Origin: Micromonospora sp. WMMD1082
GTDB lineage: Bacteria; Actinomycetota; Actinomycetes; Mycobacteriales; Micromonosporaceae
DNA: 64,000 nucleotides
Assembly: GCF_029626175.1 (NCBI RefSeq)
Contig: NZ_JARUBM010000002.1
Location: forward strand, 7,172,501-7,236,500
Direction: 5' to 3'
In this document: one piece after another, positions 44,446-53,861 of the stretch
How positions within the stretch are numbered: position 1 is the stretch's first letter
Layout: each line of letters begins with the position of its first letter
Program-made: the position numbers and the translations under genes
The notes under the pieces: generated by a model
The model's database searches: none
Told to the model about the DNA's origin: nothing
What the model saw: only the letters and a program-made list of their open reading frames with translations

Positions 44446-44709
44446 TCAGCCGGCCCGCGCGGCGGGTGCGGTGGGGGTGTTGCCGAGCCGCGGAAACGGC
44501 TCGGCCGAGAACACCACCTCCACCGGCACCTCGAAGTGCCGGGCGATCCGCAACGCCAGGTGCAGGCTGGGGCTGAACTCGCCGCGCTCCAGATAGCCGA
44601 TCGTCTGGTAGTGGACGCCCAACGCCTCGGCCAGTTGCCGGCGGGAGATGCCCCGTTCCGCCCGCAGCATGGCAATGCGGTTGTACACCGTCTCGCTACG
44701 TTCGCTCAT
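44446..44709 (-). CDS. small XRE-family regulator of the ABC operon
   Basis: An 87-residue helix-turn-helix protein: MLRAERGISRRQLAEALGVHYQTIGYLERGEFSPSL covers almost the whole domain, then IARHFEVPVEVVFSAEPF. It belongs to the YozG/short XRE group often found at the end of ABC-2 exporter operons. The ATG is 11 nt after the permease stop and follows GAGGG, so it is the third gene of that operon. It probably represses or tunes it. A site around 46590-46610 with near-symmetry (AGCACTCGTACT) is a candidate target. Confidence 0.9.
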   Translation of the reverse strand: MSERSETVYNRIAMLRAERGISRRQLAEALGVHYQTIGYLERGEFSPSLHLALRIARHFEVPVEVVFSAEPFPRLGNTPTAPAARAG

Positions 44710-44720
44710 GTTCGTTGCCC

Positions 44721-45584
44721 TCACGTCACCCGCTGCAGGGCCCTCTCGCGGCGGGCGGTGACGCTCGACCCGGATTCCCGGCGGGCCATCCGGCGCAGCA
44801 CCACCGGCGCCAGCACCAGCCCGGCGACGGCCCAGCCGCCGAGTACCAGCAGCGTCTCCAGGTGCCGCCACGACTCGCCGATCTCGACCGCGGCCATCGC
44901 GTCGGGCAGCAGCGCCGAGCGCATGCCGAGGCCGAGCCAGTAGATCGGGAAGACCTGCGCGACCCCCTGCAACCAACCGGGCAGGGCGGTGATCGGGTAG
45001 AAGATCCCGGAGGTGGCGATGAGTCCCATCATCGGCAGCATGATCAGCCCCAGGTTGCGGGGGTTGGACAGCAGCGACCCGAAGACCGCCCCGATCGGCA
45101 TGGTCGCCACCATGCCGATCAGCAGCACCCAGATCAGCGTCACCCAGGCGCCGACGCTGCCCGACATCAGCCCGTCGAAGAGGAACATCCCCGGTACGAG
45201 CAGCAGAACGACGCTGACCGACGTCATCCCGGAGACCAGGGTGATCTTGCTGATCAGGTAGCCGAGCATCCCGTTGGGGGTGGCCTTGGCCCGCAGCAGG
45301 GTGCCGTCCTCCCGTTCGATGGTGAGGATCGACGCCACGCTGACCAGCCCGCCGAACGCCACCGTCATCCCGAGGGTGCCGGGCAGGGTCTGCGCGCCCA
45401 GGGAGAAGTCCGTGCCCGGCACCTGCGCGCCGCGCAGGAAGAACATCACCACCAGCAGGACGACGGTGGGGAAGAAATAGCCCCACAGGGTCTCCACGTT
45501 GGTGAAGCTGTGCCGCAGCTCGATCCGACCGCGGGCCAGACCCGCGCGGGCCGCCACGAGCAGCGGGTTGACTGAGGGATTCAT
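44721..45584 (-). CDS. ABC-2 type exporter permease
   Basis: A 287-residue permease with six transmembrane segments. The pattern ELRHSFTNVETLWGYFFPTVVLLVVMFFL opens it, VSVASILTIEREDGTLLRAKATPNGMLGYLISK is the cytoplasmic coupling region, and GLIATSGIFYPITALPGWLQGVAQVFPIYW is typical of drug/lipid ABC-2 exporters. It pairs with the ATPase encoded just upstream. Its ATG overlaps the ATPase stop by one base. Substrate unknown; an antibiotic or peptide is the usual type. Confidence 0.93.
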   Translation of the reverse strand: MNPSVNPLLVAARAGLARGRIELRHSFTNVETLWGYFFPTVVLLVVMFFLRGAQVPGTDFSLGAQTLPGTLGMTVAFGGLVSVASILTIEREDGTLLRAKATPNGMLGYLISKITLVSGMTSVSVVLLLVPGMFLFDGLMSGSVGAWVTLIWVLLIGMVATMPIGAVFGSLLSNPRNLGLIMLPMMGLIATSGIFYPITALPGWLQGVAQVFPIYWLGLGMRSALLPDAMAAVEIGESWRHLETLLVLGGWAVAGLVLAPVVLRRMARRESGSSVTARRERALQRVT

Positions 45585-46555
45585 CAGGCTGCCACCTCCT
45601 CGAACGCGCGGGCCGCGCGGTCGGCGCTCCCGGACTCGTACTCGCGGACCAGCGCCATGTAGGTGTCCTCCAGACTGGCCCGCCGTACCTCAAGGTCGGC
45701 GATCTCCTCGCCGTGCTGCGCGAACAGTTCCCGGACGAACCCGGTCGCGTCGCTGGTGGAGTGCACGAACCGTTCGTTGCCCCGGCTCCACCGCACCTCG
45801 GCGTCGACGGAGATTCGCCGGGACAACTCGTCGGCGGAGCCGCTGGCGATGATCCGACCACCGGCCAGGATGAGGATCCGGTCGGCCAGCTTCTCCGCCT
45901 CGTCGAGGTCGTGGGTGGTGAGCAGGATGGTGGTGTCGTCGATGTCGGTGAGCCGGTGCACCAGGTCGTGGAACTCGCGCCGGGCGGCCGGATCGAACCC
46001 GGCGGTCGGCTCGTCGAGGAAGAGCACCTCGGGTCGGCCGACGATGCCGATCGCCACGTCGACCCGGCGGCGCTGACCACCGGAGAGCTGCCCGACCTTC
46101 TTGTGCGCGTGCTCGGTCAGGCCGACCGCGTCGACGAGTTCGTCGACGTCCCACGGCCGGCGGACCCGATCCGTCGAGTACGGCGTATAGAAGGAGCCGA
46201 TGTGGGCCAGCAGCTCCCGTACTCGCCACCGGCTGTGGTCGCGCCAGGACTGGAGCACCACGCCGAGACGGGCACGCCACCGCTCGTCGCCGTGCGCCGG
46301 GTCCACCCCCAGCACGTCGGCCCGGCCACCGGAACGCATCCGGAAGCCCTCCAGGATCTCGATGGTGGTCGTCTTGCCGGCACCGTTCGGGCCGAGCAGC
46401 ACCAGCACCTCACCACGTCGGGCGGTGAAGGACACGCCGGTCAGCACGTCGGTGGACCCGTATCGCATCCGCAGGTCGTGCACGTCCAGGGTGACCGGCC
46501 GGTCGGCCGGCGGACCCGGATCGGTCGGAGTTTGCACCCCGGCGTCAACAGCCAT
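45584..46555 (-). CDS. ABC transporter ATP-binding protein
   Basis: A 323-residue ATPase of the drug-export type. Walker A is LLGPNGAGKTTTIEILEG (about residue 60), the ABC signature KVGQLSGGQRRRVDVAIGI, Walker B VLFLDEPTAGFDPAARREF and switch His in LLTTHDLDEAEKLADRI. The C-terminal 80 residues after about residue 240 are the extension found in DrrA-like proteins. The ATG at 46555 is followed by AVDAGVQTPTDPG; an in-frame ATG at 46579 also exists. It heads the ATPase-permease-XRE operon. Confidence 0.94.
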   Translation of the reverse strand: MAVDAGVQTPTDPGPPADRPVTLDVHDLRMRYGSTDVLTGVSFTARRGEVLVLLGPNGAGKTTTIEILEGFRMRSGGRADVLGVDPAHGDERWRARLGVVLQSWRDHSRWRVRELLAHIGSFYTPYSTDRVRRPWDVDELVDAVGLTEHAHKKVGQLSGGQRRRVDVAIGIVGRPEVLFLDEPTAGFDPAARREFHDLVHRLTDIDDTTILLTTHDLDEAEKLADRILILAGGRIIASGSADELSRRISVDAEVRWSRGNERFVHSTSDATGFVRELFAQHGEEIADLEVRRASLEDTYMALVREYESGSADRAARAFEEVAA

Positions 46556-46590
46556 GGACCCACTACCTCCCCGTATCATCTCTGCGCCAG

Positions 46591-46621
46591 ACGATAGCAC
46601 TCGTACTACATTCCGTCGCAA
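46591..46621 (-). promoter_or_regulatory. candidate promoter of the ABC exporter operon
   Basis: On the minus strand TTGCGA (46621-46616), a 19-nt spacer and TATCGT (46596-46591). The spacer holds the imperfect palindrome AGTACGAGTGCT, which could bind the operon's XRE protein. Confidence 0.4.
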
Positions 46622-46653
46622 GTGTGTACTCGGCTTGGGCACTGGAACGGTGG

Positions 46654-48081
46654 TCAGGCCACGGCGGGTGCGGGCGGTACCGGCTCGACGAGGGCGGGCT
46701 GGTCGGCGGCCCCGGCCGGTGCGGGGAACCAGAGCGTGGCGACCAGGCCGCGCGGCGAGTTCGGCTGCATGGTGAGCCGGCCGTCGGAGGCGTCGACCAG
46801 CACGGCGGTGATCGTCAGCCCCAGCCCGGCACCATCGACGTTCTGCACCTCCGGCGCACGCCAGAACCGTTCGGTGGCCCGGCCGAGCTGGCTGCGGGTC
46901 ATCCCCGGGCCGGTGTCGCGTACCTCCAGCTCGGTCCCGCCGTCGCGGGCGGCGACGGTCACCGTCACCGCACCGCCCGCCCCGCTGAACTTCACCGCGT
47001 TGTCGATCAACGCGTCGAGCGCCTGGTCGATCGCGGTCGGCACGGTCCGGGCGTACACCGGGCCGGGGTCGGCGGCCAGGCGCAGCGTGACCGACCGGTG
47101 GCGGGCCAGCGGCTCCCAGGCCGCGACCCGGGACGCGGCCGCGGCCGTCGCGTCGACGGTGACCCGCTGGTTCTCCCGACGTTCCGCGCGGGCCAGGGTG
47201 AGCAGCGCGTCGAGCAGCAGCGCGAGTCGGTCGGTCTCCTCCAGCGCCAACCGGTGCTCGGCGCGACCCGGCTCGTCGGTCACGCTCGGCCCCAGCTCCT
47301 CCACCCGCAGCCGCAGCGCGGTCAACGGATTGCGTAGCTGGTGGCTGGCGTGCGCGACGAAGGCGCGCTGCCGGTCCATCACGTCGGAGACGACGTCGGC
47401 CATGTGGTTGAAGCTCGCCGCCAGGCGGCGCAGCTCCGGCGGCCCGAGCCGGTGCTGCACGCGGGCACCGCGGTCGCCCTCGGCGATCTCGTGGGTGACC
47501 GCGTCCAGCTCGGTGACCGGGCGCAGCACCCAGCCGGCCAGCCCGAACGCGGTGAGCACGCAGGCCAGCATGGCGAGCAGCCCCAGCCCGGCGAGCAGCA
47601 GCCACCAGGTGGCGACCGTGCGACGGACCCCTTCGGTCGGGGTGGCGATGACCACCGCACCGAGCACCTCGCCGCCGTCGTTGATCGGCACCGCCACCAC
47701 GATCGGCCCCTCGACCCAGGGCCAGACCGAGTCGGGAGCGCTGGCCTGCTGGCCGGAGAGCGCGATCTCCAGCGCCGCCTGGGCGCCGCCGGCCCATTGC
47801 CAGCTCACCGACGCCATCACCTCCTGCCGATCCCGGTCGACCACCGCCGCCCCGATGCCGTACAGCTCGTCGTAGCTGTGCAGCTCGCTGTGGAGCGGGC
47901 CGGTCGTGCCGTCCCGCAGCACCGGCCCGGCCAGCGAGGCGAACCGGGTGGCGTCGGCCAGCCGATCGGCACGGACCCGGTCGGTCTCCCGGGTGGCCAG
48001 GGTGGCCGCCAGCGGCGTGCCCAAGGCCACCAGCACCAGCACCATCAGCAGCAGGTAGCTGATCACCAGACGCCGTCGCAC
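46654..48081 (-). CDS. OmpR-partner sensor histidine kinase
   Basis: A 475-residue kinase starting with GTG. Two membrane segments (about 6-28 and 160-185) flank an extracytoplasmic domain of about 130 residues. A HAMP linker follows (VLRPVTELDAVTHEIAEGD). The phosphoacceptor is His247 in AHASHQLRNPLTALRLRVEELG. The ATP-binding domain has DNAVKFSGAGG (N box), DTGPGM (G1) and GAGLGLTI (G2). The DxRxxxHxLRNP-like region is of the common classic type. It follows its regulator by 10 nt on the same strand. The stimulus is unknown; the exporter next door is a possible target. Confidence 0.95.
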   Translation of the reverse strand: MRRRLVISYLLLMVLVLVALGTPLAATLATRETDRVRADRLADATRFASLAGPVLRDGTTGPLHSELHSYDELYGIGAAVVDRDRQEVMASVSWQWAGGAQAALEIALSGQQASAPDSVWPWVEGPIVVAVPINDGGEVLGAVVIATPTEGVRRTVATWWLLLAGLGLLAMLACVLTAFGLAGWVLRPVTELDAVTHEIAEGDRGARVQHRLGPPELRRLAASFNHMADVVSDVMDRQRAFVAHASHQLRNPLTALRLRVEELGPSVTDEPGRAEHRLALEETDRLALLLDALLTLARAERRENQRVTVDATAAAASRVAAWEPLARHRSVTLRLAADPGPVYARTVPTAIDQALDALIDNAVKFSGAGGAVTVTVAARDGGTELEVRDTGPGMTRSQLGRATERFWRAPEVQNVDGAGLGLTITAVLVDASDGRLTMQPNSPRGLVATLWFPAPAGAADQPALVEPVPPAPAVA

Positions 48082-48091
48082 CGCGCGCCCC

Positions 48092-48748
48092 TCACTCGCC
48101 CCGGAGCCGGTAGCCGACGCCGCGTACGGTCTCCACCAGGCGCGGGTCGCCGAGCTTGCCGCGCAGCGAGCCGACGTGCACCTCGACGGTGTGCCGATCG
48201 GCGAAGGTGGTGCCCCAGGCGTCGAGCAGGATCCGGTCGCGGGGCACCGCGACCCCGGGTTGCCGGGCCAACGAGAGCAGGACGTCGAACTCCTTGCGGG
48301 TCAGCGAGACCGCCCGCCCAGCCACCGTGACGGTGCGGGCGGCCACGTCGATGCGAACCGGCCCGACCGCGATCAGGTTGCGCTCCGGCGCGGCGTGCGC
48401 GGCCCGCCGGAGCACCGCCTCGATGCGGGCCTGCAACTCCACCATCGAGAAGGGCTTGACCACGTAGTCGTCCGCGCCGAGCCGCAGGCCGAGCACCCGG
48501 TCGCGCTCCTCCCCGCGGGCGGTCACCGCGATGATGCCGAGTTGGCTGCTGCGCCGGCGCAGCTGCCGGCACAGGTCGGTGCCGTCGCCGTCGGGCAGGG
48601 TCAGGTCGAGCAGCACCAGGTCGCACGGGGCGGCGGAGAGGGCGGCGGCGACGGTGGCGGCGTGCTCCACCTCGTACCCGCGCCGGTTCAGGGCGGACGA
48701 CAGCGCAGCGGCCACCCGACGGTCGTCCTCGACCAGCAGGATGCGCAC
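48092..48748 (-). CDS. OmpR/PhoB-family response regulator
   Basis: A 218-residue regulator. The receiver domain has acidic residues in ILLVEDDRRV, phosphoacceptor Asp in VLLDLTLPDGDG (about residue 50), Thr in AVTARGEE and Lys in VVKPFSMVEL. The winged-helix domain (about 125-215) has SLTRKEFDVLLSLARQPG, RHTVEVHVGSLRGKLGDP and VRGVGYRL. It starts with GTG and is transcribed with the kinase that follows 10 nt downstream. Confidence 0.96.
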   Translation of the reverse strand: MRILLVEDDRRVAAALSSALNRRGYEVEHAATVAAALSAAPCDLVLLDLTLPDGDGTDLCRQLRRRSSQLGIIAVTARGEERDRVLGLRLGADDYVVKPFSMVELQARIEAVLRRAAHAAPERNLIAVGPVRIDVAARTVTVAGRAVSLTRKEFDVLLSLARQPGVAVPRDRILLDAWGTTFADRHTVEVHVGSLRGKLGDPRLVETVRGVGYRLRGE

Positions 48749-48832
48749 CCGGCCTCCCCCGTTCGGTCTGCTCGGCTAGATGGTGGCAGACCGGCGGCCG
48801 GGGTGACAGGCCCGGGATCCTCCCGGCCGGGC

Positions 48833-49144
48833 TCAGAGCCCGAAGACCTCGTCGGAGGTGCTGTCCCGCACCCCGTCCACGAACCCCTTGAAGGCGGGGT
48901 CGTCGTGGCTCGCCGGGACGGTGGCGACGACCTCACCGGTGGCCTCGGTGACCGCGTCGACCAGCGGCGGAAAGTCGATCTCGGCGTCGGCGAGGGTGTC
49001 GTCGTCGGCCTCCGCCAGGTTGATCACGTGCTGCACGTCCTCGGACGGCGTGTCGGGATCGTCGGCCCAGTCGGCGCCGGCGCGATAGCACTCGTCGTAG
49101 AGCGCGCGCTGGCTGTCGGTCCAGTCCTCGTGATAGCTCTCCAT
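48833..49144 (-). CDS. small acidic protein of unknown function
   Basis: A 103-residue, strongly acidic protein (many Asp/Glu, few basic residues) starting MESYHEDWTDSQRALYDECY. AGGGGG lies 6 nt before the ATG at 49144, which decides against the in-frame ATG at 49150. Segments such as INLAEADDDTLADAEIDFPP and EVVATVPASHDDPAFKGFVDG give no named domain. It has one Cys and no membrane segment. It stands alone between the two-component system and the teichoic-acid-type genes. Confidence 0.68.
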   Translation of the reverse strand: MESYHEDWTDSQRALYDECYRAGADWADDPDTPSEDVQHVINLAEADDDTLADAEIDFPPLVDAVTEATGEVVATVPASHDDPAFKGFVDGVRDSTSDEVFGL

Positions 49145-49314
49145 GCCCATCCCCCTGTCCGGCAGGCCTCCTATCGAGCATGCCCGCCGGGGGCGGCGGA
49201 CCGGGCCGGTACGGGACAAAACGGCCCCCGACCCCGGCGCCTGGCCGGACGACGACGCGCCCAGACGGTGACGCGACCGGACGACCACGTCGTCGCGGGC
49301 GCGCCCGTATGGCG

Positions 49315-51072
49315 TCAGCGGCAGAGCCGACCGATCTCCTCGGCGAACCGGTCCATCGGGTTGGCCTCGGCCGGACCGAGCAGGTAGGTCTTCAGATCCC
49401 GGCGGGCCTCGGTCATCGGGTCGTCGCCCGCCCGGGTCACCGCGACGATCTTCTCCAACTCCCCGCAGTCGGTGGCGAGCAGGTACGCCGCCCGAGAGGT
49501 CGGGAAGGATCGCCGGAACTCGTCCTCGGGCAGCCCGGACGGATTGGCCACCACGTACGGCCGCTGGCTCTGCACGAAGTCGGAGACCACACTGGACACG
49601 TCGCTGACCAGCAGGTCGGTCTGGTTGAAGCAGTCGAACAGCGCGGGCACCCGCCCGGTGACGACCCGGTGCGCGGGACCGTCCAGGGTGGTCGCGTCGA
49701 CGTCACCGCCGGCGGCGCGGATCCGCTCCACGATCCGGTCGTGCACCGCCTTGGCCTGCTTGGACCGGCTGCCGGTCAGCGGGTGCGGCTTGTAGATGAG
49801 CCGCACCGCCGGCCGGACCGCGAGCAGGCCGGTGACGATCCGCTCCCCCATCAGCACGAGCGAGGTGTGGTACGGGTCGTCGTCGAGCCAGCCCTCCCAG
49901 GTGGGCGCGTACAGCACGGTGAAGGGGCGCTCGACATACTCGGAGCCGAAGGTGTGCACGCCGGCCAACTGCGGGCGGCCGATCTCCACGATGTCGGCGT
50001 CGAGTACGCCCACCCCGGCCCGAGCGTACCGCTCCCGTCCGGCCGGGCCGGCGACCCAGACCTCGTCGTAGACCTTGCTGTACGGATTCACGCTGGCCGC
50101 CTTGTCGCTGTCTCCGTGGCCCACGAAGACATGCTTCATGCCGGGCTCGCGCAGCATGTGGATGTTCGGGCCGACGTTCGCCGCGTACAGGGTCGTCCGG
50201 ATGCTGCTCTTGGTGAGGTTCATGAACTCCGGCGCGGCCGGCACACAGATCACCGGCAACCGGGTGTCGGACAGCTCGTGGAACGCCTCCTTGCTGCGCA
50301 TCAGCACCACCGCGCGCCGCCCGAGCGCCTCGATCGGGGCCAGCCACATGTTCGCCTGGTAGACGTCCTTCGCCGGCCCCGCGAAGTACAGCGCCACCTC
50401 CGGGCGGTCGCCGTCCAACCAGCGTTGCAGCGCGGGCAGCTGCGGACTCTGCCCGCTGCCCCGCCCGCGCAGCCAGGTCAGCGTGACGATGCCGCCGACC
50501 ACCGCAGCCAGCCCGACGGCCACCACACCGGCCACGTAGACGGGCGCCACCTCGCCGGCCACGGCCGCGACCACCGCCGCGGGGATGAGCAGCACGTTCG
50601 ACCACGGCAACCGGTCACCGGCGACGTCGGCGGCCCACTGTGGCGGACGGGGAGCGGCGGCCATCGGCCCCAGGTCGATGTTGCGTACCAGCACCGAGAG
50701 CGGGTTGCGCCGATCGATCATCCGGTTGAACGCGCCGGCGAAGACGGCGATCACCCACACCGCAGCCGGCAGCAGGAGCAGCAGGGTCGGTTCCCGGCCG
50801 GCCAGCGGCACCTCGGCGACCACCAGCAGCACGACCGACAGGTCGCGGCTCAACTGCCGGTAGACGCGGTTGATGCCGACCTTCTGGAGCAGCGTCGCGG
50901 TGGCCGGTGACCACCGCTCGACGGCGAACTCCCCCAGGACCGCCGCCAGCCCGGCGACCGCGAAGAGGCCGACCCAGCCGAGCGCGGCGGCGGCGAGCAG
51001 GACCAGATAGGACGTCACCAGCAGGGCGCCACGCGCGGCGACCCCGACGCGTGAAGTCAACGTGCCGAACAA
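49315..51072 (-). CDS. CDP-glycerol glycerophosphotransferase-family protein with membrane N-terminus
   Basis: A 585-residue protein. The first 200 residues have about five hydrophobic segments; the rest is a GT-B domain of the TagB/TagF (CDP-glycerol:poly-glycerophosphate transferase) family. Family features are FVGHGDSDKAASVNPYSKVYDEVWVAG, IEIGRPQL, FTVLYAPTWEGW, IYKPHPLTGSR and LLVSDVSSVVSDFVQSQRPYVV. These enzymes add glycerol- or ribitol-phosphate units to wall teichoic acid. The start codon is TTG with GGGAG about 8 nt upstream. A similar protein is encoded on the other strand at 58066, facing away. Confidence 0.87.
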   Translation of the reverse strand: MFGTLTSRVGVAARGALLVTSYLVLLAAAALGWVGLFAVAGLAAVLGEFAVERWSPATATLLQKVGINRVYRQLSRDLSVVLLVVAEVPLAGREPTLLLLLPAAVWVIAVFAGAFNRMIDRRNPLSVLVRNIDLGPMAAAPRPPQWAADVAGDRLPWSNVLLIPAAVVAAVAGEVAPVYVAGVVAVGLAAVVGGIVTLTWLRGRGSGQSPQLPALQRWLDGDRPEVALYFAGPAKDVYQANMWLAPIEALGRRAVVLMRSKEAFHELSDTRLPVICVPAAPEFMNLTKSSIRTTLYAANVGPNIHMLREPGMKHVFVGHGDSDKAASVNPYSKVYDEVWVAGPAGRERYARAGVGVLDADIVEIGRPQLAGVHTFGSEYVERPFTVLYAPTWEGWLDDDPYHTSLVLMGERIVTGLLAVRPAVRLIYKPHPLTGSRSKQAKAVHDRIVERIRAAGGDVDATTLDGPAHRVVTGRVPALFDCFNQTDLLVSDVSSVVSDFVQSQRPYVVANPSGLPEDEFRRSFPTSRAAYLLATDCGELEKIVAVTRAGDDPMTEARRDLKTYLLGPAEANPMDRFAEEIGRLCR

Positions 51073-51280
51073 CGAGTACGCTCCCTAACGAGATCGATGG
51101 CCGGCTGGATGCGCCTCGACGGCCGCCAGCGTAGCTGCGACCTTAACGCGAATCGTCGCCGGGACAACGCTCGGGTATACAGCATCTTCCCCCAAACCCG
51201 TCCGGCGCCTAACCGGACAGCCACCCCGACCGGGCGGAAATCGCCCGGAGGATCGGACGCGGCGTTCTCCACCTGCGGCT

Positions 51281-53665
51281 TCAGGTGCGGCGCAGGCAGG
51301 TCACGGCGCCGGGCTGGCCGGAAACGGGGGCGGGGCGCTCGGCGAATTCGGTGTAGCCCAGCCGCGCGGCGGTCCGGCGGGCGAAGCGGTTACCGCTGTA
51401 GACGCAGATCGTTCCCACGTCCAGCCGCTCCAGCGCCCCGGCCACCTGGTCGCGGGTCGGCCGGCCCTCGGTCGGGCCGCCGTCGGCGAACCGGGTCAGC
51501 AGCAACCGATCCTGGGAGAACTGCGAGTTGATGTCGTACTCGATGAGGTAGAAGTCGCGCGGGAGGACCACCCGCACCCAGCTGGTGATCACCGGTGTGG
51601 CCCGCATGACGGTCGCCGGGGCGAGCACGAGCCCATCCGGGCGATCCAGGGTCCTGATCCACTCTGCGATGCCCAGCCGCTGCGGGGGGACCTTCCAGGC
51701 GGGCTCGCCGTGCACCTGCACCCAGCTGCGCTCGGACCACATCGGGGTGGCATAGATCGCGAACGAGGCCACCATCGCCCCGGCCAGCACCAGGCCGACC
51801 ACTGCCCGCACGCTGCGCAGCCGGGTGGGCAGCCAGACGGTGCAGAGCAACCCGATCAGCGCCGGCAGGGCGAGCAGCCACGGCACCCGCCAGAGCACCA
51901 CCGAGATGCCGGTGAGCGCCCCGAGCCACTCCAGCACCCCGGGCAGCAACAACACGCTCAGCACGAGGGCGCCCCCGGCCGCGAGCAGCGCCGGGGTGCG
52001 GCGGCGGGCCAGCAGCGGACCGAACCACAGGGCGAGGCCGCCAATCACGCCCACGATGCCGATCTCGAACGTACGCTGGTAGGTCTGTGCGGCACTGTGG
52101 ACGTTGACATCCGCAGCGGCCTCACTGGCCGAGCCGAGGAGCAGTTGGGTGACGACCACCGCCCCGACCGGGTACGCCAGCGCGGCGACGCCGGCGGCCA
52201 GCGCCGACTTCCAGCGCCCCACCAGCAGCATCATCAGGGCGGCCCCGCCGACCAGCAGCGGCAGGATGATCGCGGCGGTGGTGGTGAGCCCGATCGCGGT
52301 GATCGACAACGCGACGATCAACACCAGGCCGCGCCGGGACCGGTCGTCGAACCAGCGGGTCAGGTAGAGCCACATCAGCGGCACCACCGCCGAGACGAAC
52401 ATGCCCTTGCCCTGGTAGAGCCGGGGCAGGTGGAAGGTGCCCAGGGCGGCATCCGGGCCGCAGACCAGCGCCAGGAAGGCGACGGCCACGGTGAAGGCGA
52501 GCACGGGACGCCGGGGCGCCCAGCGCTGCACCAGCCGCCAGAGCGCCAGCACGGCGAGCACGGCCATGATCGGCAGCAACACGTACCAGGTCGCCGAGGC
52601 GGCGGGGAGGCCGAGGAAACGGGCGAGCGCGCCGGCGAGGACCTCGATGCTGGCGATCGGCGGTTGCGAGGCCATCGCCGGAAGGACGTTCTCACTGAAC
52701 AGGAAGTCGTTGAGCGGAACGGTGTCCCGCTCCGCCACCCACACCGACCGGCCCACGTAGTAGATGTCGTCCGGGGTGCTGCGGGCGAGGTAGAGCGAGG
52801 CGACGGCGGCCACGCCGGCGATCAGTAGCGCGTACCCCGACTGCCAGGCGGTCGGTGCCGGCGGCCGGGTCGGCGGGCTGACCCGCCAGGTGCGCCAGGT
52901 CAACAGCACCGCGCCGACGGCCGCCACGGCCCCGGCCGAGGCCGGTACCCACCAGGACAGCCCGTCGCCGGCCGGCGTGCCCGCCAGGCCGGCGGTGATC
53001 GCCGCGCCGGCGCCGACCAGCAGGACCAGCGCCGTGCACCAGCGCTGGACGGCCGGCATCCGGCCGGCGCGGCCCGCCGTGTTCGGCGCAGGTCCATCCG
53101 CCGGGGCCGGCTCAGATCCGTCCGCCCAGGCCGGCGCAGGTTCATCCGCCGGGACCGAGGCGAGTCCGTCCGCCGGGACCGGCACGACGTCGTCCGTCGT
53201 GGCTTGCCTGGCCGGTCGGTCGGGCCCGGTGGCCGGTTCCGTCTCGCCTGCCTCGCCCGCCGCCGGGCCGACCCCGGGGTCGCGCACCGCCCCGGCCGTC
53301 ATGCCGGCCCGGTCGTCGGGGCCGGACGCCGGGACCTGGGCGGTGCTGCCGCGGCGGCGCCACCGTAGGGTGAGCCGGATCAGCACGGTCAGCAGGGCCA
53401 GCGCCGGTCCGGCCACCAGCCAGATCCGCAGCGTCAGTGACGGAGCGAGGCCCAGCGGCAGGGCGGCGTGGTAGAGCAGCGTCCAGAGCGCGAACGCCAG
53501 CACGGCGCCGTCGGTCAGCACGGCGGGGATCGCGGCAATGCCCGCCCCGACGCGCAGGGGCACCGCGCGGACCCGGCGGGCAACGCCGGGGGCGGGGTCC
53601 GTCGCCTCGCCGGCCGCCGCCGGCGGGGGTGCGGCAACGTCGACGGTCTCGTCGGTCATCGACAC
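51281..53665 (-). CDS. large multi-pass membrane protein
   Basis: About 794 residues with 12-14 hydrophobic segments. An N-terminal pair of helices (about 30-95) is followed by a long low-complexity, acidic and Pro/Ala-rich linker of about 100 residues. The main membrane domain starts near residue 210. It contains ARSTPDDIYYVGRSVWVAERD and FLFSENVLPAMASQPPIASIE, a pattern like GT-C or O-mannosyltransferase-type proteins, and a soluble end (ERLDVGTICVYSGNRFARRTA). AAGGA lies 5 nt before the GTG at 53665; ATG 53659 is also possible. I cannot name the family; a role in teichoic acid or cell-wall glycan modification is suggested only by position. Confidence 0.7.
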   Translation of the reverse strand: MSMTDETVDVAAPPPAAAGEATDPAPGVARRVRAVPLRVGAGIAAIPAVLTDGAVLAFALWTLLYHAALPLGLAPSLTLRIWLVAGPALALLTVLIRLTLRWRRRGSTAQVPASGPDDRAGMTAGAVRDPGVGPAAGEAGETEPATGPDRPARQATTDDVVPVPADGLASVPADEPAPAWADGSEPAPADGPAPNTAGRAGRMPAVQRWCTALVLLVGAGAAITAGLAGTPAGDGLSWWVPASAGAVAAVGAVLLTWRTWRVSPPTRPPAPTAWQSGYALLIAGVAAVASLYLARSTPDDIYYVGRSVWVAERDTVPLNDFLFSENVLPAMASQPPIASIEVLAGALARFLGLPAASATWYVLLPIMAVLAVLALWRLVQRWAPRRPVLAFTVAVAFLALVCGPDAALGTFHLPRLYQGKGMFVSAVVPLMWLYLTRWFDDRSRRGLVLIVALSITAIGLTTTAAIILPLLVGGAALMMLLVGRWKSALAAGVAALAYPVGAVVVTQLLLGSASEAAADVNVHSAAQTYQRTFEIGIVGVIGGLALWFGPLLARRRTPALLAAGGALVLSVLLLPGVLEWLGALTGISVVLWRVPWLLALPALIGLLCTVWLPTRLRSVRAVVGLVLAGAMVASFAIYATPMWSERSWVQVHGEPAWKVPPQRLGIAEWIRTLDRPDGLVLAPATVMRATPVITSWVRVVLPRDFYLIEYDINSQFSQDRLLLTRFADGGPTEGRPTRDQVAGALERLDVGTICVYSGNRFARRTAARLGYTEFAERPAPVSGQPGAVTCLRRT

Positions 53666-53861
53666 GGGCGTCCTTGTCGTCGTACGGGCGGGCGTGGCCG
53701 GGGCACGCGCCTCACACGCGCGGCGACCCCCGGCCGCGAACCACACCGAGAGTAGTAGTCGTCCCCGGGCCGCCGGATCGAGCCGACGCGCCGGGCGACG
53801 GCGTTCCGGTCCCGGCCTGCCGGCGGCCGATCCGACCAGCCGTACCCAGGGTCGTTGTCGC

